The translations under genes were made by a program, and so were the position numbers. This document shows, in pieces, positions 29,488 through 38,785 of a stretch of DNA of 64,000 nt; position 1 is the stretch's first letter; every line of letters begins with the position of its first letter. The notes beneath the pieces were generated by a model that was not told the origin of the DNA, made no database searches, and saw only the letters and a list, made by a program, of their open reading frames with translations. The stretch is from Alkalicaulis satelles (GTDB lineage: Bacteria > Pseudomonadota > Alphaproteobacteria > Caulobacterales > Maricaulaceae): positions 161,962 to 225,961 of the forward strand of contig NZ_VWOJ01000005.1 of NCBI RefSeq assembly GCF_008630495.1, written 5' to 3'.

Positions 29488-30515
29488 CCGACGCGGTCAA
29501 ACATGCGTTGGGCCGCCGGGGCGTTTTCACCGAGCACATTCACATTGACAGGCACGGCGAGGATCTCGGGATAACTGTCGAGCACCTCATTGTCATAGGC
29601 GGCGCCTTCAATCACCGGGAATTCATTGGTCAGTTCGGCGAACTGGCGCTGGCCGGTCTCGCTCAGGAGGAAGGTCAGGAAGGCGATGGCGTTCTCCCGG
29701 TTGGGCGCGTTGGCGGCCAAGCCCGCGCCGGACACGTTGAAGGGCGAACCCTGCCCGGCCAGGCTCGGGAACGCCATATCCACCGCGTCAGCCACGGCGC
29801 GGTCAGCGGAATCGCCCGAACGCTGCAAGCGCGCAAGATAATAGTGATTGACGATGGCTGCGTCACATTCGCCCGCCGCCACGGCGCGGATCTGGTCGGT
29901 GTCGCCGCCCTGGGGCGCGCGGGCCATGTTGGCGGCGATGCCCGCCGCCCAGGCTTCGGCGCGCTCAGCGCCGGCGGCGTCGATCAGGCCAGCCAGCAGG
30001 GACTGGTTATAGACATTGTTGGACGAGCGCACGCACAGTCGTCCGCGCCAGCTTTCATCGGCCAGATCGAGGAAATCGGTGATCTGTGATCCATCGGCGC
30101 GCTCGCGCGAGAACACCACCACCCGCACCCGGCTGGCGAAGCCGAACCAGTGGCCTTCGGGATGACGCAGATTGTCCGGCACGTTCTCTAGTACGCCTGC
30201 CAGTTCCGGCGCAGGCTGGAACAGTCCGGCCTGTTCGGCGCGCCATAGCCGGCCCGCATCCACCGTAATCACCACATCGGCTTGAGAGCGCGCGCCTTCC
30301 GCGCGCAGGCGCTCGATCAGCTGGTCGGCGGGCGCTTCGAGCACATTGACGCGAATGCCGGTCTCTTCGGTAAACGCCGCATAGACGGCCTGGTCGGAGG
30401 CGTAATGGCGCGCGGTGAAGAGATTGATTTCACCGGCTTCGCCCGGCTGTGGGCTGCAGGCGGACAGGGCGAGCGCGCCTATAGCGGCGGCGCAGGATGC
30501 GAAACGGAAGGACAT
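29478..30515 (-). CDS. fbpA: Iron(III) ABC transporter, substrate-binding lipoprotein
   Basis: The 345-residue product starts at ATG 30515. Its signal is lipoprotein-type: MSFRFASCAAAIGALALSAC, with the lipobox cysteine at residue 20. The mature protein is a FbpA-type periplasmic binding protein: NLFTARHYASDQAVYAAFTE near the start, SSNNVYNQSLLAGLID in the middle, and the paired iron-ligand tyrosines in VNHYYLARL. It should bind ferric iron in the periplasm and deliver it to FbpBC. I see no convincing Fur box upstream. Confidence 0.92.
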   Translation of the reverse strand: MSFRFASCAAAIGALALSACSPQPGEAGEINLFTARHYASDQAVYAAFTEETGIRVNVLEAPADQLIERLRAEGARSQADVVITVDAGRLWRAEQAGLFQPAPELAGVLENVPDNLRHPEGHWFGFASRVRVVVFSRERADGSQITDFLDLADESWRGRLCVRSSNNVYNQSLLAGLIDAAGAERAEAWAAGIAANMARAPQGGDTDQIRAVAAGECDAAIVNHYYLARLQRSGDSADRAVADAVDMAFPSLAGQGSPFNVSGAGLAANAPNRENAIAFLTFLLSETGQRQFAELTNEFPVIEGAAYDNEVLDSYPEILAVPVNVNVLGENAPAAQRMFDRVGWP

Positions 30516-30642
30516 CAGCGGCGTTCCCTTCAGGTGGCAGGGCGGTGTCAGATCAGGCAATGACCTGAACGGAGCGCTTGTCTGCCACTTCTGAGAACGC
30601 TTCGCAAGAGCAGTTTGTGACTCTGCGGCGCCCGGCCGCGGC

Positions 30643-30709
30643 CCGCCAGAGCCCGGGCTCTGGCGGTACTAAGCTTCACAATCGTGTGAGAAGCCCCCTG
30701 AATGGGGGA
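30643..30709 (-). terminator. Two hairpins downstream of tRNA-Val
   Basis: Just past the tRNA-Val 3' end the minus strand reads CCCCCATTCAGGGGG, a short stem. Farther on, 30643-30666 is a perfect 24-nt palindrome whose half is CCGCCAGAGCCC. One or both probably end the tRNA transcript and separate it from fbpA. Neither has a strong T-run. Confidence 0.45.
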
Positions 30710-30711
30710 AA

Positions 30712-30786
30712 TGGTGGGCGGTACTAGGATCGAACTAGTGACCCCTTCGGTGTGAACGAAGTGCTCTACCGCTGAGCTAACCGCCC
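30712..30786 (-). tRNA. tRNA-Val (CAC anticodon)
   Basis: The minus strand forms a 75-nt tRNA starting GGGCGGTTAGCTCAG. The anticodon loop is TTCACAC (CAC, reads GTG) and the T-arm is GTTCGATCC. The acceptor is fully paired and CCA is encoded. Confidence 0.95.
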
Positions 30787-31021
30787 GAAAAGAGAAGAGG
30801 GCGTATACGGTGGCCCCGGCGCCCGGTCAAGCGTCCGGGCGCAGGAACAGGCGGGGATAAAAAAATTTGCCGCCATGGCCCCGTCACACTTCCGTCAAGA
30901 AGAAATATCACCTATAGAGCCGTGCAGAGCCTGCAGGACAAAGGTTCAGACAGGCCGTTTCCGATCCAACAACGAACCCGCCGCGCGATACTGGTGGCGC
31001 GCGGACAAGGAGGTGCTCCCC

Positions 31022-31240
31022 ATGGCCAGCAATGATTTTTGCACCCGCGAAGGCGCCCTGCGCCTGAAAGAACGTATCGAAGCTTACTGGAAAGAGCGCG
31101 GCTATGACGTGTCCGTCGAGCTGCAGGAAGCCGGCTTCATGCCCGCCATGCGTTCGGCGCGCACCGATGTGCGCTCCAACATGGTCAACGGCATGCCGCG
31201 TCCGGCCAATGATCGTGGTCAGGAACGCCGCAGCGCCTGA
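31022..31240 (+). CDS. Small conserved hypothetical protein
   Basis: This 72-residue protein starts at ATG 31022 behind a near-ideal ribosome site AAGGAGGTG. The frame also opens at 30875, but the strong site fixes the later start. The sequence has a helical first part (EGALRLKERIEAYWKERGYD). It ends in a motif I have seen in small proteins across Caulobacter-like bacteria, SARTDVRSNMVNGMPRP. There is no known function, signal peptide or cysteine pair. The strong ribosome site suggests high expression. The last 22 nt overlap the gph gene, tail to tail. Confidence 0.8.
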   Translation: MASNDFCTREGALRLKERIEAYWKERGYDVSVELQEAGFMPAMRSARTDVRSNMVNGMPRPANDRGQERRSA

Positions 31241-31929
31241 CGCGCAGTGACCAGCCCGTCCAGCAGGGCGGGCAGACTTCCATACGCATCGAACAACCGG
31301 TCTGCGCCCAGGGTGCTGACCGGTTTTTCGTTATAGCCCAGCTCAAACAGGACGATACCGGCCCCCGCTGCGCGCGCGGTGTCGTAATCGACGCTGGAAT
31401 CGCCCACCAGGATATCGCCCGCCCCGGCCGGGCCGCCGCCCACGGCGGTGAAGAAATGGGCCGGATCGGGCTTTTTCGCCGGCGCATCCTCCGCCCCGGT
31501 GATGCGCTCGAAGCGCCCGGCCATGGCAAGCGCCTCGAGCAAGGGAACCGCCAGCCAGCCAGGCTTGTTGGTGCACACCGACAGCCGCGCGCCCGCGCCC
31601 GCCAGCGTCTCCAGCGCCTCTTCCACGCCGGGGAAGGGCCGGGAGAGATCGGCGATGCCGTCGCGGTAGACCGCCAGAAACAGCTCAAGCGCGTCTGTGA
31701 GTTCCTGTTCCGGCGGGTGAGGCCGCCCGGCCCGCTCGAAGGCGCGTTCGATGAGCGCGCGCGCCCCGCGGCCGACCATGGCGCGCACATCATCAAGCGG
31801 CACGGGGTCCAGCCCGAAGGGCGTGATGGAGGCGTTCAGCGCGCGCACAAGATCGGGCGCGGTGTCCACCAGCGTGCCGTCGAGATCAAACGCGAGACGC
31901 GCGCCGGACAGGGCTGGGTATAGGCTCAA
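31219..31929 (-). CDS. gph: HAD family phosphatase, phosphoglycolate phosphatase type
   Basis: The 236-residue product fits the HAD family, with the nucleophile motif FDLDGTLVDTAPDL, the helical cap, the second motif VCTNKP, the lysine in PAKKPDP and the acidic motif ILVGDSSVDYDTARAAGA. These match Gph enzymes that dephosphorylate 2-phosphoglycolate. The substrate is inferred. The TTG at 31929 is chosen because GGAGG lies 7 nt upstream. An ATG at 32142 would add about 70 residues without family similarity and run into the glmU promoter region. Confidence 0.85.
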   Translation of the reverse strand: MSLYPALSGARLAFDLDGTLVDTAPDLVRALNASITPFGLDPVPLDDVRAMVGRGARALIERAFERAGRPHPPEQELTDALELFLAVYRDGIADLSRPFPGVEEALETLAGAGARLSVCTNKPGWLAVPLLEALAMAGRFERITGAEDAPAKKPDPAHFFTAVGGGPAGAGDILVGDSSVDYDTARAAGAGIVLFELGYNEKPVSTLGADRLFDAYGSLPALLDGLVTARQALRRS

Positions 31930-32068
31930 CTCTTGTCCTCCCGGACGTAGGCTGGGCGCGCTTGCGCCTTGGGCATGCAAAAGGATGGTTTGTGTTCTAT
32001 AGGGCCGTTCTGGCGCCCGTGCGTATCGTTTATACAGAGGGCGCGCCGATTCCGGCACAGGAGCCGCC

Positions 32069-33421
32069 ATGACCCGCCGACCCCGCGCCGCCGTGATCCT
32101 CGCCGCCGGCCAGGGCACGCGCATGAAGTCCGCTCTGGCCAAACCGCTTCATGCGGTGGGCGGACGGGCCATGCTGGACTGGAGCCTGGATCTGGCCCGC
32201 GCCGCCGGCGCGGAGCGGGTCGTCACCATCTGGGGCGCTCACAGCCCGGCCGTGCGCGAACGCGCCGAAGCAGCCGGCGCCCTGACCGCTCTGCAGGACC
32301 CGCCGCTGGGCACCGGCCATGCGGTTCAGCAGGCGCAAGAGGCGCTTGAAGGGTTTGAGGGCGATGTAGTGGTGCTCTATGCCGACACGCCGCTGATCAG
32401 GGCTGAAACTGTCGAGGCGGTGTTCGCCGCGCTGGATGATGCGGCGGTGGCGGTCCTGGGCTTCGAGCCGGACGCGCCGGGCGGTTATGGCCGCCTGATC
32501 GAATCGGCGCCCGGCGTGCTGGACGCCATTGTCGAGGCCAAGGACGCCAGCGACGCCCAGCGTGCGGTGCGCCTGTGCAATTCAGGCGTCATGGCGTGCT
32601 GGTCCGAGACGCTCTGGGGCTGGCTGTCGCGTCTGACCAATGACAACGCCAAGGGCGAGTATTACCTCACCGACATTGTGGCGCTGGCGCGCGGCGACGG
32701 ACTGCAAGCGCGCACGGTGCGCGCGGACGCGTCCGAAGTACTTGGCGTCAATGACCGGGCCGATCTCGCCGCCGCCGAAGCCGCCTTCCAGACCCGGCGC
32801 CGGGCTGAAGCCATGGCCGCAGGGGTGACGCTCACCGCGCCGGAGACGGTCTGGTTCAGCCATGACACCCAGATCGCCGCCGACGTGGAGATCGAGCCCC
32901 ATGTGGTGTTCGGCCCCGGGGTCACCATCGCTTCGGGCGCGCGCATCCGGGCGTTCAGCCATCTGGAAGGCGCGCGCGTGGGCGAGGCTTGCGAGGTGGG
33001 TCCCTATGCGCGACTGCGCCCGGGCGCGGTGCTGGAGACGGGCGCGAAAATCGGAAATTTCGTCGAGGTGAAGAAATCGCGCCTTGGCGCCGGGGCCAAG
33101 GCGAACCATCTGGCCTATATCGGAGACAGCGATGTGGGGGCCAAGGCCAATATCGGCGCCGGGACGATCACCTGCAATTATGACGGCTATTTCAAGCACA
33201 GGACGGTGATCGGGGAGGGCGCCTTCATCGGCTCGAACTCCTCGCTCGTCGCTCCCGTGACCATCGGGCGCGGGGCCATGACCGGCTCGGGCGCGGTGAT
33301 CACCTCTGACGTGCCCGATGACGCGCTGGGTCTGGCCCGCGCGCGTCAGGAGACCAAGCCCGGCTGGGCCGCCCGCTTCCGCGCCGCCATGAGCGCGAAA
33401 AAATCGAAAGCCACGGAGTGA
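32069..33421 (+). CDS. glmU: Bifunctional UDP-N-acetylglucosamine pyrophosphorylase / glucosamine-1-phosphate acetyltransferase
   Basis: GlmU makes UDP-GlcNAc, the precursor of peptidoglycan and lipopolysaccharide, in two steps. The 450-residue protein has the N-terminal nucleotidyltransferase motif AVILAAGQGTRMKSALAKPL and the VVVLYADTPLI segment. A C-terminal left-handed beta helix of hexapeptide repeats runs from about residue 260 (VEIEPHVVFGPGVTIASGAR). It contains GNFVEVKKS, NHLAYIGDS and GTITCNYDG, all typical of GlmU. It is followed 2 nt later by gabD and then rpiA on the same strand. Confidence 0.96.
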   Translation: MTRRPRAAVILAAGQGTRMKSALAKPLHAVGGRAMLDWSLDLARAAGAERVVTIWGAHSPAVRERAEAAGALTALQDPPLGTGHAVQQAQEALEGFEGDVVVLYADTPLIRAETVEAVFAALDDAAVAVLGFEPDAPGGYGRLIESAPGVLDAIVEAKDASDAQRAVRLCNSGVMACWSETLWGWLSRLTNDNAKGEYYLTDIVALARGDGLQARTVRADASEVLGVNDRADLAAAEAAFQTRRRAEAMAAGVTLTAPETVWFSHDTQIAADVEIEPHVVFGPGVTIASGARIRAFSHLEGARVGEACEVGPYARLRPGAVLETGAKIGNFVEVKKSRLGAGAKANHLAYIGDSDVGAKANIGAGTITCNYDGYFKHRTVIGEGAFIGSNSSLVAPVTIGRGAMTGSGAVITSDVPDDALGLARARQETKPGWAARFRAAMSAKKSKATE

Positions 33422-33423
33422 GT

Positions 33424-34902
33424 ATGACCACTGACCTCAAGGACCGCCTGAAAGACCCGTCGCTCCTGAAGACCGCTTCCTTTGTGGATGGCGGCTGGCT
33501 GGATTCCTCGGACTTTTTCGAGGTGCGAAACCCCGCTGACCGCTCGCTGGTGGCCAAGGTGGCTGATGTTGGCGCGGGCGGAGCGCACCGGGCGGTGGAC
33601 GCTGCCGCGCGCGCCTTCGCCAGCTGGAAACAGGTCTCGGTCTATGAGCGTGCGCGGCTGGTGCGGCGCTGGCACGATCTGATCGTGGAGCACGCGGCCG
33701 ATCTGGGCGCCATCATCACCGCTGAGATGGGCAAGCCTTTGAAGGAAGCGCGCGGCGAGGTGGTCTATGGCGCGGGCTTTGTCAGCTGGTCGGCGGAAGA
33801 AGCCATGCGCGTGCATGGCGAAACGCTGAGCACGCCATTTCCCGGCTCGCGCGGATGGACGCTGCGCCAGCCGGTGGGGGTGGTGGCCTGCATCACGCCG
33901 TGGAATTTCCCCTCCGCCATGATCACCCGCAAATGCGCCCCGGCGCTGGCGGCGGGCTGTACGGTGGTGGTCAAGCCGGCCCCGGAAACACCGCTCTCTG
34001 CGCTGGCGCTGGCAGAGCTGGCCAAGCGGGCCGGTTTCCCGGCGGGTGTCTTCAATGTGATCTGTGGCGAGGCCGAAACGCTCGGCCCCGTCATGACCAA
34101 GGCTGACGCCGTGCGCATGATCGGCTTCACCGGCTCGACCGAGGTCGGCAAGCTGCTGATGCGCCAGGCGGCAGACGGGGTGAAGCGCGTCTCTCTGGAG
34201 CTGGGCGGCAATGCGCCCTTCCTGATCATGGACGACGCTGATGTGGAGGCCGCCGCCGACGGGGTGATGGCCAGCAAGTTCCGCGCGGCGGGTCAGACCT
34301 GCGTGTCAGCCAACCGCATCATCGCCCAGGAGGGCGTGGCCGACGCCCTGATCAAGGCGCTCAGGGTTCGGGTGGAGAAGCTGAAAGTAGGCTCCGGCTT
34401 TGAAGAGCGCACCGATATCGGCCCGCTGATCCATGATGAAGCGGTCGAGCGGGTCGCGGCCCTGGTGGACGATGCGCGCGAGCGCGGCGCCAAAATCATC
34501 ACCGGCGGCCAGTCGCTGGCGGGCAAGATGGGCGGCGCCTTCTACGCGCCGACCCTGATCGAGGGCGGAAGCGATGTCTCTCTGTCCATGGCTTCCAACG
34601 AGATTTTCGGTCCCGTGGCCTCGGTCTACCGCGCCGCGGACGAGGCGGAGATGATCAGGCTCGCCAATGATACGCGCTATGGTCTGGCGGCCTATCTCTA
34701 CACCCGCGATGTGGGCCGGGTGCACCGCATGAGCGAGGCGCTGGAATTTGGCATGGTGGGCGTCAACGCCCCCATGGTCGGCTCGCCCGCCACGCCCTTT
34801 GGCGGCATGAAGGAATCGGGCATTGGCCGCGAGGGCGGCAAGTGGGGGGTGGAGGAATTCACCGAGCTGAAATTCGTGCTACTGGGCGGGGTGGACAAGT
34901 GA
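33424..34902 (+). CDS. gabD: NAD(P)-dependent succinate-semialdehyde dehydrogenase
   Basis: The 492-residue aldehyde dehydrogenase starts at ATG 33424, behind GGAG. It has TPWNFPSAMITRKCAPALAA, the cofactor region GFTGSTEVGK, the general-base region LELGGNAPF and catalytic C293 in GQTCVSANR. The end AGMKESG-like segment reads FGGMKESGIGREGGKWG. This set is closest to GabD, which oxidises succinic semialdehyde to succinate in 4-aminobutyrate breakdown. No gabT is linked, so the physiological substrate is inferred. The gene lies between glmU and rpiA and overlaps rpiA by 4 nt. Confidence 0.9.
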   Translation: MTTDLKDRLKDPSLLKTASFVDGGWLDSSDFFEVRNPADRSLVAKVADVGAGGAHRAVDAAARAFASWKQVSVYERARLVRRWHDLIVEHAADLGAIITAEMGKPLKEARGEVVYGAGFVSWSAEEAMRVHGETLSTPFPGSRGWTLRQPVGVVACITPWNFPSAMITRKCAPALAAGCTVVVKPAPETPLSALALAELAKRAGFPAGVFNVICGEAETLGPVMTKADAVRMIGFTGSTEVGKLLMRQAADGVKRVSLELGGNAPFLIMDDADVEAAADGVMASKFRAAGQTCVSANRIIAQEGVADALIKALRVRVEKLKVGSGFEERTDIGPLIHDEAVERVAALVDDARERGAKIITGGQSLAGKMGGAFYAPTLIEGGSDVSLSMASNEIFGPVASVYRAADEAEMIRLANDTRYGLAAYLYTRDVGRVHRMSEALEFGMVGVNAPMVGSPATPFGGMKESGIGREGGKWGVEEFTELKFVLLGGVDK

Positions 34903-35606
34903 GCGCCGCCGCCATGAAGGCCCATGCGGCCGAGGCCGCTCTGGACTATGCCGAGAGCGGCATGATCCTGGGCCTGGGCTCGGGCTCCACGGCGGAAATT
35001 TTCATCGATCGGCTGGGCAAGGCGCTCAAGGCGGGCTTGCTCAGCGATATTCGCGGCGTGCCCACTTCATCCATGACCGAGCGCGCCGCCCAAGCTGCAG
35101 GCGTGCCGCTGATCCCGGCGGATCAGGCCAGCCGCATCGACCTTACCGTGGATGGCGCTGACGAGGTGGACGGGCGTTTCCGCCTGATCAAGGGCGGGGG
35201 CGGGTGCCTGTTGCGCGAGAAGATCATCGCCCACGCCTCGGACCGCATGATCGTGGTCATTGACGAGACCAAGCTGGTGGAGACGCTGGGCGCCTTCCCG
35301 CTGCCGGTGGAGGTCGACCCGTTCGCCTTCACCATCACCGCCAAGAAGGTGTTTGACGCCCTGCGCGCTTCGGGCGCGCCGCGCGCGGACGTGGCCCTGA
35401 GACGGCGCGGAGACGGTCCAGCGCCCTTCGTGACCGATGGCGGTCATTTCATCCTGGACTGCGAATGCGGCGAGCTGCCCAATCCAGAAGACACCGCCCG
35501 GCGCCTTGCAGCGATCCCCGGCGTGATGGAGCACGGCCTGTTCATAGGCCTGGCCCGCACCGTCATCGTTGGCGAGGAAGACGGTGCAGAGGTGCTGGAG
35601 ATTTAG
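34899..35606 (+). CDS. rpiA: Ribose-5-phosphate isomerase A
   Basis: RpiA interconverts ribose 5-phosphate and ribulose 5-phosphate in the pentose phosphate pathway. The 235-residue product has ILGLGSGSTAEIFI, the active-site loop LTVDGADEVDGRFRLIKGGG, CLLREKI and VIDETKLVE, all conserved in RpiA. The GTG at 34899 overlaps the gabD stop (GTGA). The ATG at 34914 is a possible alternative start that loses only five residues. Confidence 0.95.
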   Translation: MSAAAMKAHAAEAALDYAESGMILGLGSGSTAEIFIDRLGKALKAGLLSDIRGVPTSSMTERAAQAAGVPLIPADQASRIDLTVDGADEVDGRFRLIKGGGGCLLREKIIAHASDRMIVVIDETKLVETLGAFPLPVEVDPFAFTITAKKVFDALRASGAPRADVALRRRGDGPAPFVTDGGHFILDCECGELPNPEDTARRLAAIPGVMEHGLFIGLARTVIVGEEDGAEVLEI

Positions 35607-35792
35607 GGGCGGCTTCGCCGGAATTTTCATCCCGCATCGTTTCCTCCCTTCCCGGCCAGCCTTCGGACTTGATGCGCAGGAGAGCGGGGCTCCATCCACC
35701 GGACATCAGCTACCGCTGAGGCGGTTGGATACCATGGGGGATGGGTTCCTGTGTTTGCCGATTGTGCGACGGTTATTGCGGGAAGGCGAAGT

Positions 35793-35830
35793 GCGGCGCT
35801 CTCTCCCCCTCGACAGGAAAAGAGCGCCGC
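35793..35830 (-). terminator. Inverted repeat after the PQQ-type dehydrogenase gene
   Basis: GCGGCGCTCT and AGAGCGCCGC form a perfect 10-bp stem around an 18-nt loop, 9 nt past the stop at 35840. It is without a T-run, so termination is inferred. It may also act on rpiA transcripts from the other side. Confidence 0.4.
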
Positions 35831-35839
35831 CGCCTCGTG

Positions 35840-36964
35840 CTACTGCGCCGGGACCAGGCGCAGTACTTCGCCTTCGACGTCGTCGACCAGGATGTAGAGG
35901 AAGCCGTCCGGGCCGGTGCGCACATCGCGGAAGCGCTGTTCGCGATCGGTGAGCAGGTCCTCAATGCCGATCACCCGGTCGCCATGAACTTCCATGCGCT
36001 GGATCGTCATGCCGGCCAGCGCTGCGTGGAACAGATCGCCGCGCCAGTGCTCGAAGGCCTCGCCGGTATAGAAGGCCATGCCGCCCGGCGCGATGGAGGG
36101 CGTCCAGTACCAGATCGGCTGGACAAACTCGGGGCGCTCGCGCTCCTCGGTGATGATCGAGCCGTCATAATTGATGCCATAGGTCACCACCGGCCAGCCG
36201 AAATTGTTTCCCGGCTCCAGGATATGGATCTCGTCCCCGCCGCGCGGGCCGTGCTCGCTGGTCCATATCGAGCCGGTGGCCGGATTGCGCGCAATGCCCT
36301 GCACATTGCGGTGGCCGAAGGTGAACACGCCCGGCGCGCCATTCTCGATGGCCGGATTATCCGCCGGGATGGAACCGTCGCGGTTCAGGCGCACGACCGT
36401 GCCCAGATGATTTTCAGGGTTCTGGGCCTCGTCCTGATAGCGTCCGCCATCACCCAGAGTCAGGAACAGCGTGCCGTCGTCATTAAACAGGATGCGCCCG
36501 CCGAAATGGAAGCCGCGGCTCTTGTCGAAATTGGCGCGGAACAGCACCTCGACGTCCTCCAGCGCGCTCATGTCAGAGCTGAGCACGCCGCGCGCCAGAG
36601 CGGTGCCGTTGGCGTCATCGGTTCCCTGCGCATAGCTGAAATAGACCTGGCGGGTATCCGCGAAGTCGGGGGCGATCTGTACGTCCATCAGGCCGCCCTG
36701 ACGAATGACGATAAGGTCATCGGGAAGGCCCTCCACAGGTTCGGCGCGCAGGGTTCCGTCCGCTTCGATCACGCGCAGGCGGCCATCGCGCTCGGTCACC
36801 AGCTTGGATCCGTCCGGCAGGAAATCGATGGCCCAGGGAAAGGCGAGGCCCTGCGCTATGGTCTCAACAGTGAAATTGGCCTGTTCGGTTTCATGGACCT
36901 GATCAGCCAGGGCCGGGGCGGTCAGGGCGGCGGCCATCAGGGTGGCGGCGCTCAATCTCATCAT
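35840..36964 (-). CDS. PQQ-dependent soluble sugar (aldose) dehydrogenase family protein, secreted
   Basis: The 374-residue protein starts at ATG 36964 behind AGGAGA, with a signal peptide ending APALA. The mature part is a six-bladed propeller of the glucose/sorbosone (YliI/Asd) family: GLAFPWAIDFLPDGSKLVTE near the start, then QGGLMDVQIAPDF, GRILFNDDGTLFLTLGDGG, SEHGPRGGDEIHI and PGNNFGWP. These are the conserved segments around the PQQ and calcium site. It would oxidise an aldose sugar in the periplasm. The exact sugar is unknown and no pqq biosynthesis genes are present here. Confidence 0.9.
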   Translation of the reverse strand: MMRLSAATLMAAALTAPALADQVHETEQANFTVETIAQGLAFPWAIDFLPDGSKLVTERDGRLRVIEADGTLRAEPVEGLPDDLIVIRQGGLMDVQIAPDFADTRQVYFSYAQGTDDANGTALARGVLSSDMSALEDVEVLFRANFDKSRGFHFGGRILFNDDGTLFLTLGDGGRYQDEAQNPENHLGTVVRLNRDGSIPADNPAIENGAPGVFTFGHRNVQGIARNPATGSIWTSEHGPRGGDEIHILEPGNNFGWPVVTYGINYDGSIITEERERPEFVQPIWYWTPSIAPGGMAFYTGEAFEHWRGDLFHAALAGMTIQRMEVHGDRVIGIEDLLTDREQRFRDVRTGPDGFLYILVDDVEGEVLRLVPAQ

Positions 36965-37045
36965 AACGGGTCTCCTTCTGCCAGAAACGGACACCCCCCT
37001 ACATAGGCGCCCGCGGGCAAAAGGAAACTGACGCTTGCGTGAGGA

Positions 37046-38182
37046 TCAACCGGTATGGGCCAGACGCCGGGGCGCGCTGGCGAAAGCGCTGGCCATGCGT
37101 TTCACGCGCGACGGGAAGGCCGGTTCGGCAGCCGCTGTATGCGACCAGCGCCGGCGCAGCTTGACCGGCGCGCTGGACAGCGGTTCGGGCAGAACCCCGC
37201 CTGCAGCCTCGGCCAGGGACCAGAAGCCCGCGCCGGCCGCCGCCATGCACGGGCGCATGAGCCGTCCGGCGCTCAGTGGCGCGGCGTAGTCGGCGTAATA
37301 GCGCTTGTAGTCTTGCTCACCCTTGCCCAGATCGATTCGAGTCAGGCCCAGCGCCTCAGAATTGGCGATGATGCCGTTGAGAAGCAGCAGCCCTGGCGAG
37401 ACCGATGCAAATCGAGGGTCATAGGCGGGTATCCAGGAATGATACACGCTTCCGGCGCAAAGACCGATTTCAACGGCCGCCAGTTCCTCGCCCAGATAAA
37501 GCGAGGCGACCATGCCGCGGAAGGGACCGAAAGCGCGCGCGGCAGTGCGGGCGAACACCCCCTCGATCCAGGGCACATCAAACAGGTCGAGCAGGCCCGA
37601 GGTGCGGTATTGCGCGCTCTTCCATGCCTTGAGCGCCTCATAGCGCTCTCCATTCGGGTCGCCAAAGACAATTTGCGCCGGCCCGAACTCGCGCCCGGCC
37701 TTGCGGGCGCGTTGGTCCAGTTTCTTGAAATGAGCGCGGTGCAAATTGCGGCGATTGCACAGCCATGCGTCCGGACCGGCGGTGAGATCGATAATCTGGG
37801 AGCCTTCGCGCGTGCGCACCTTGCCCGGCGCGGCGCCGGTCCAATTGTCATAAACCAGGGCATGGGCGCCCAGCACATTCATTATGGCGCGTTCGTCCAG
37901 CTCAAGTCCGGGCCGGCCAACAAAGCCCTGATAGTCTGACAGCGGCGCCCCCACCGGGCGGATGACGCCATCCGGCCCGCAATGGCAGGCGAAAAAGCCC
38001 GCCGGGCGGGCGGCGTCACCGGCGATCACCACACGCACATCACCGCGTTCGGCATCAACCAGATCAGCAAATTCGGGCAGGAGATAGGGGCTGACAAGGC
38101 GTCCGTCTGGCGCAGCATAAGCGCGCCAGAGTTCGCGGTCGCGCGCACACAACGCAGCCATGGATGTCTCAAACAGGCGCAT
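37046..38182 (-). CDS. CelD/BcsL-like GNAT acyltransferase
   Basis: The 378-residue product starts at ATG 38182 behind AGGAGG. The central part, with FKKLDQRARKAGREFG, AWKSAQYRTSGLLDLF and SLYLGEELAAVEIGL, and the end with RIDLGKGEQDYKRYYAD, match the GNAT-fold domain PF13480. That domain is found in cellulose- and exopolysaccharide-linked acyltransferases of the CelD type. The likely role is acylation of a surface polysaccharide, but no polysaccharide genes are nearby and the substrate is unknown. It has no signal peptide and is probably cytoplasmic. Confidence 0.8.
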   Translation of the reverse strand: MRLFETSMAALCARDRELWRAYAAPDGRLVSPYLLPEFADLVDAERGDVRVVIAGDAARPAGFFACHCGPDGVIRPVGAPLSDYQGFVGRPGLELDERAIMNVLGAHALVYDNWTGAAPGKVRTREGSQIIDLTAGPDAWLCNRRNLHRAHFKKLDQRARKAGREFGPAQIVFGDPNGERYEALKAWKSAQYRTSGLLDLFDVPWIEGVFARTAARAFGPFRGMVASLYLGEELAAVEIGLCAGSVYHSWIPAYDPRFASVSPGLLLLNGIIANSEALGLTRIDLGKGEQDYKRYYADYAAPLSAGRLMRPCMAAAGAGFWSLAEAAGGVLPEPLSSAPVKLRRRWSHTAAAEPAFPSRVKRMASAFASAPRRLAHTG

Positions 38183-38268
38183 GAGGGGCCTCCTTCGCCT
38201 AGCCGGAGCCATGTCCTGCAAGGGCCGGACCGCTTGAATGCCAAGCTTAATGGCTTTACGTGTAAAGC

Positions 38269-38784
38269 ATGACTGTACGCACGATCCTCACAGTGCCTGA
38301 TCCGCGCCTGAAGCTGGTGTCCAAGCCGGTCGAGCGCGTGGACGAGGCCTTGCGCGTGCTGATGGATGACATGGCCGAGACCATGTATGCGGCTGACGGC
38401 ATTGGGCTGGCCGCCATCCAGATCGGCGTGGACAAGCGCGTGATCGTCATGGATCTTTCTGACACGCGCGACCAGCCGCGCTTTTTCGTCAATCCGCAGA
38501 TCACGCCGCTGACCGAGGAGCTCAAGCCCTACTCGGAAGGCTGCCTGTCCGTGCCGGAAATCTATGACGAGGTCGACCGGCCCGCCCGGGTGCGCGTCAC
38601 TTATCTCGATTATGACGGCGAGCCTCGTGAGGAAATCGCCGAGGGTTTGTTTGCGGTGTGCATCCAGCACGAGATGGACCATCTCGAAGGCGTGGTGTTC
38701 ATTGATTATCTTTCTCGCCTGAAGCGTGACCGCGCGGTCAGGCGTGTCCAGAAACTCGTGAAGTCCAAAGGGGAGGCTGCCTGA
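38269..38784 (+). CDS. def: Peptide deformylase
   Basis: This enzyme removes the N-formyl group from new proteins. The 171-residue product has all three metal-site motifs: [17 protein letters not shown] and QHEMDHLEG (cysteine and two histidines, with the catalytic glutamate). No fmt gene follows. Instead a lipoprotein gene starts 2 nt after the stop codon, an uncommon partner. Confidence 0.95.
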   Translation: MTVRTILTVPDPRLKLVSKPVERVDEALRVLMDDMAETMYAADGIGLAAIQIGVDKRVIVMDLSDTRDQPRFFVNPQITPLTEELKPYSEGCLSVPEIYDEVDRPARVRVTYLDYDGEPREEIAEGLFAVCIQHEMDHLEGVVFIDYLSRLKRDRAVRRVQKLVKSKGEAA

Positions 38785-38785
38785 T

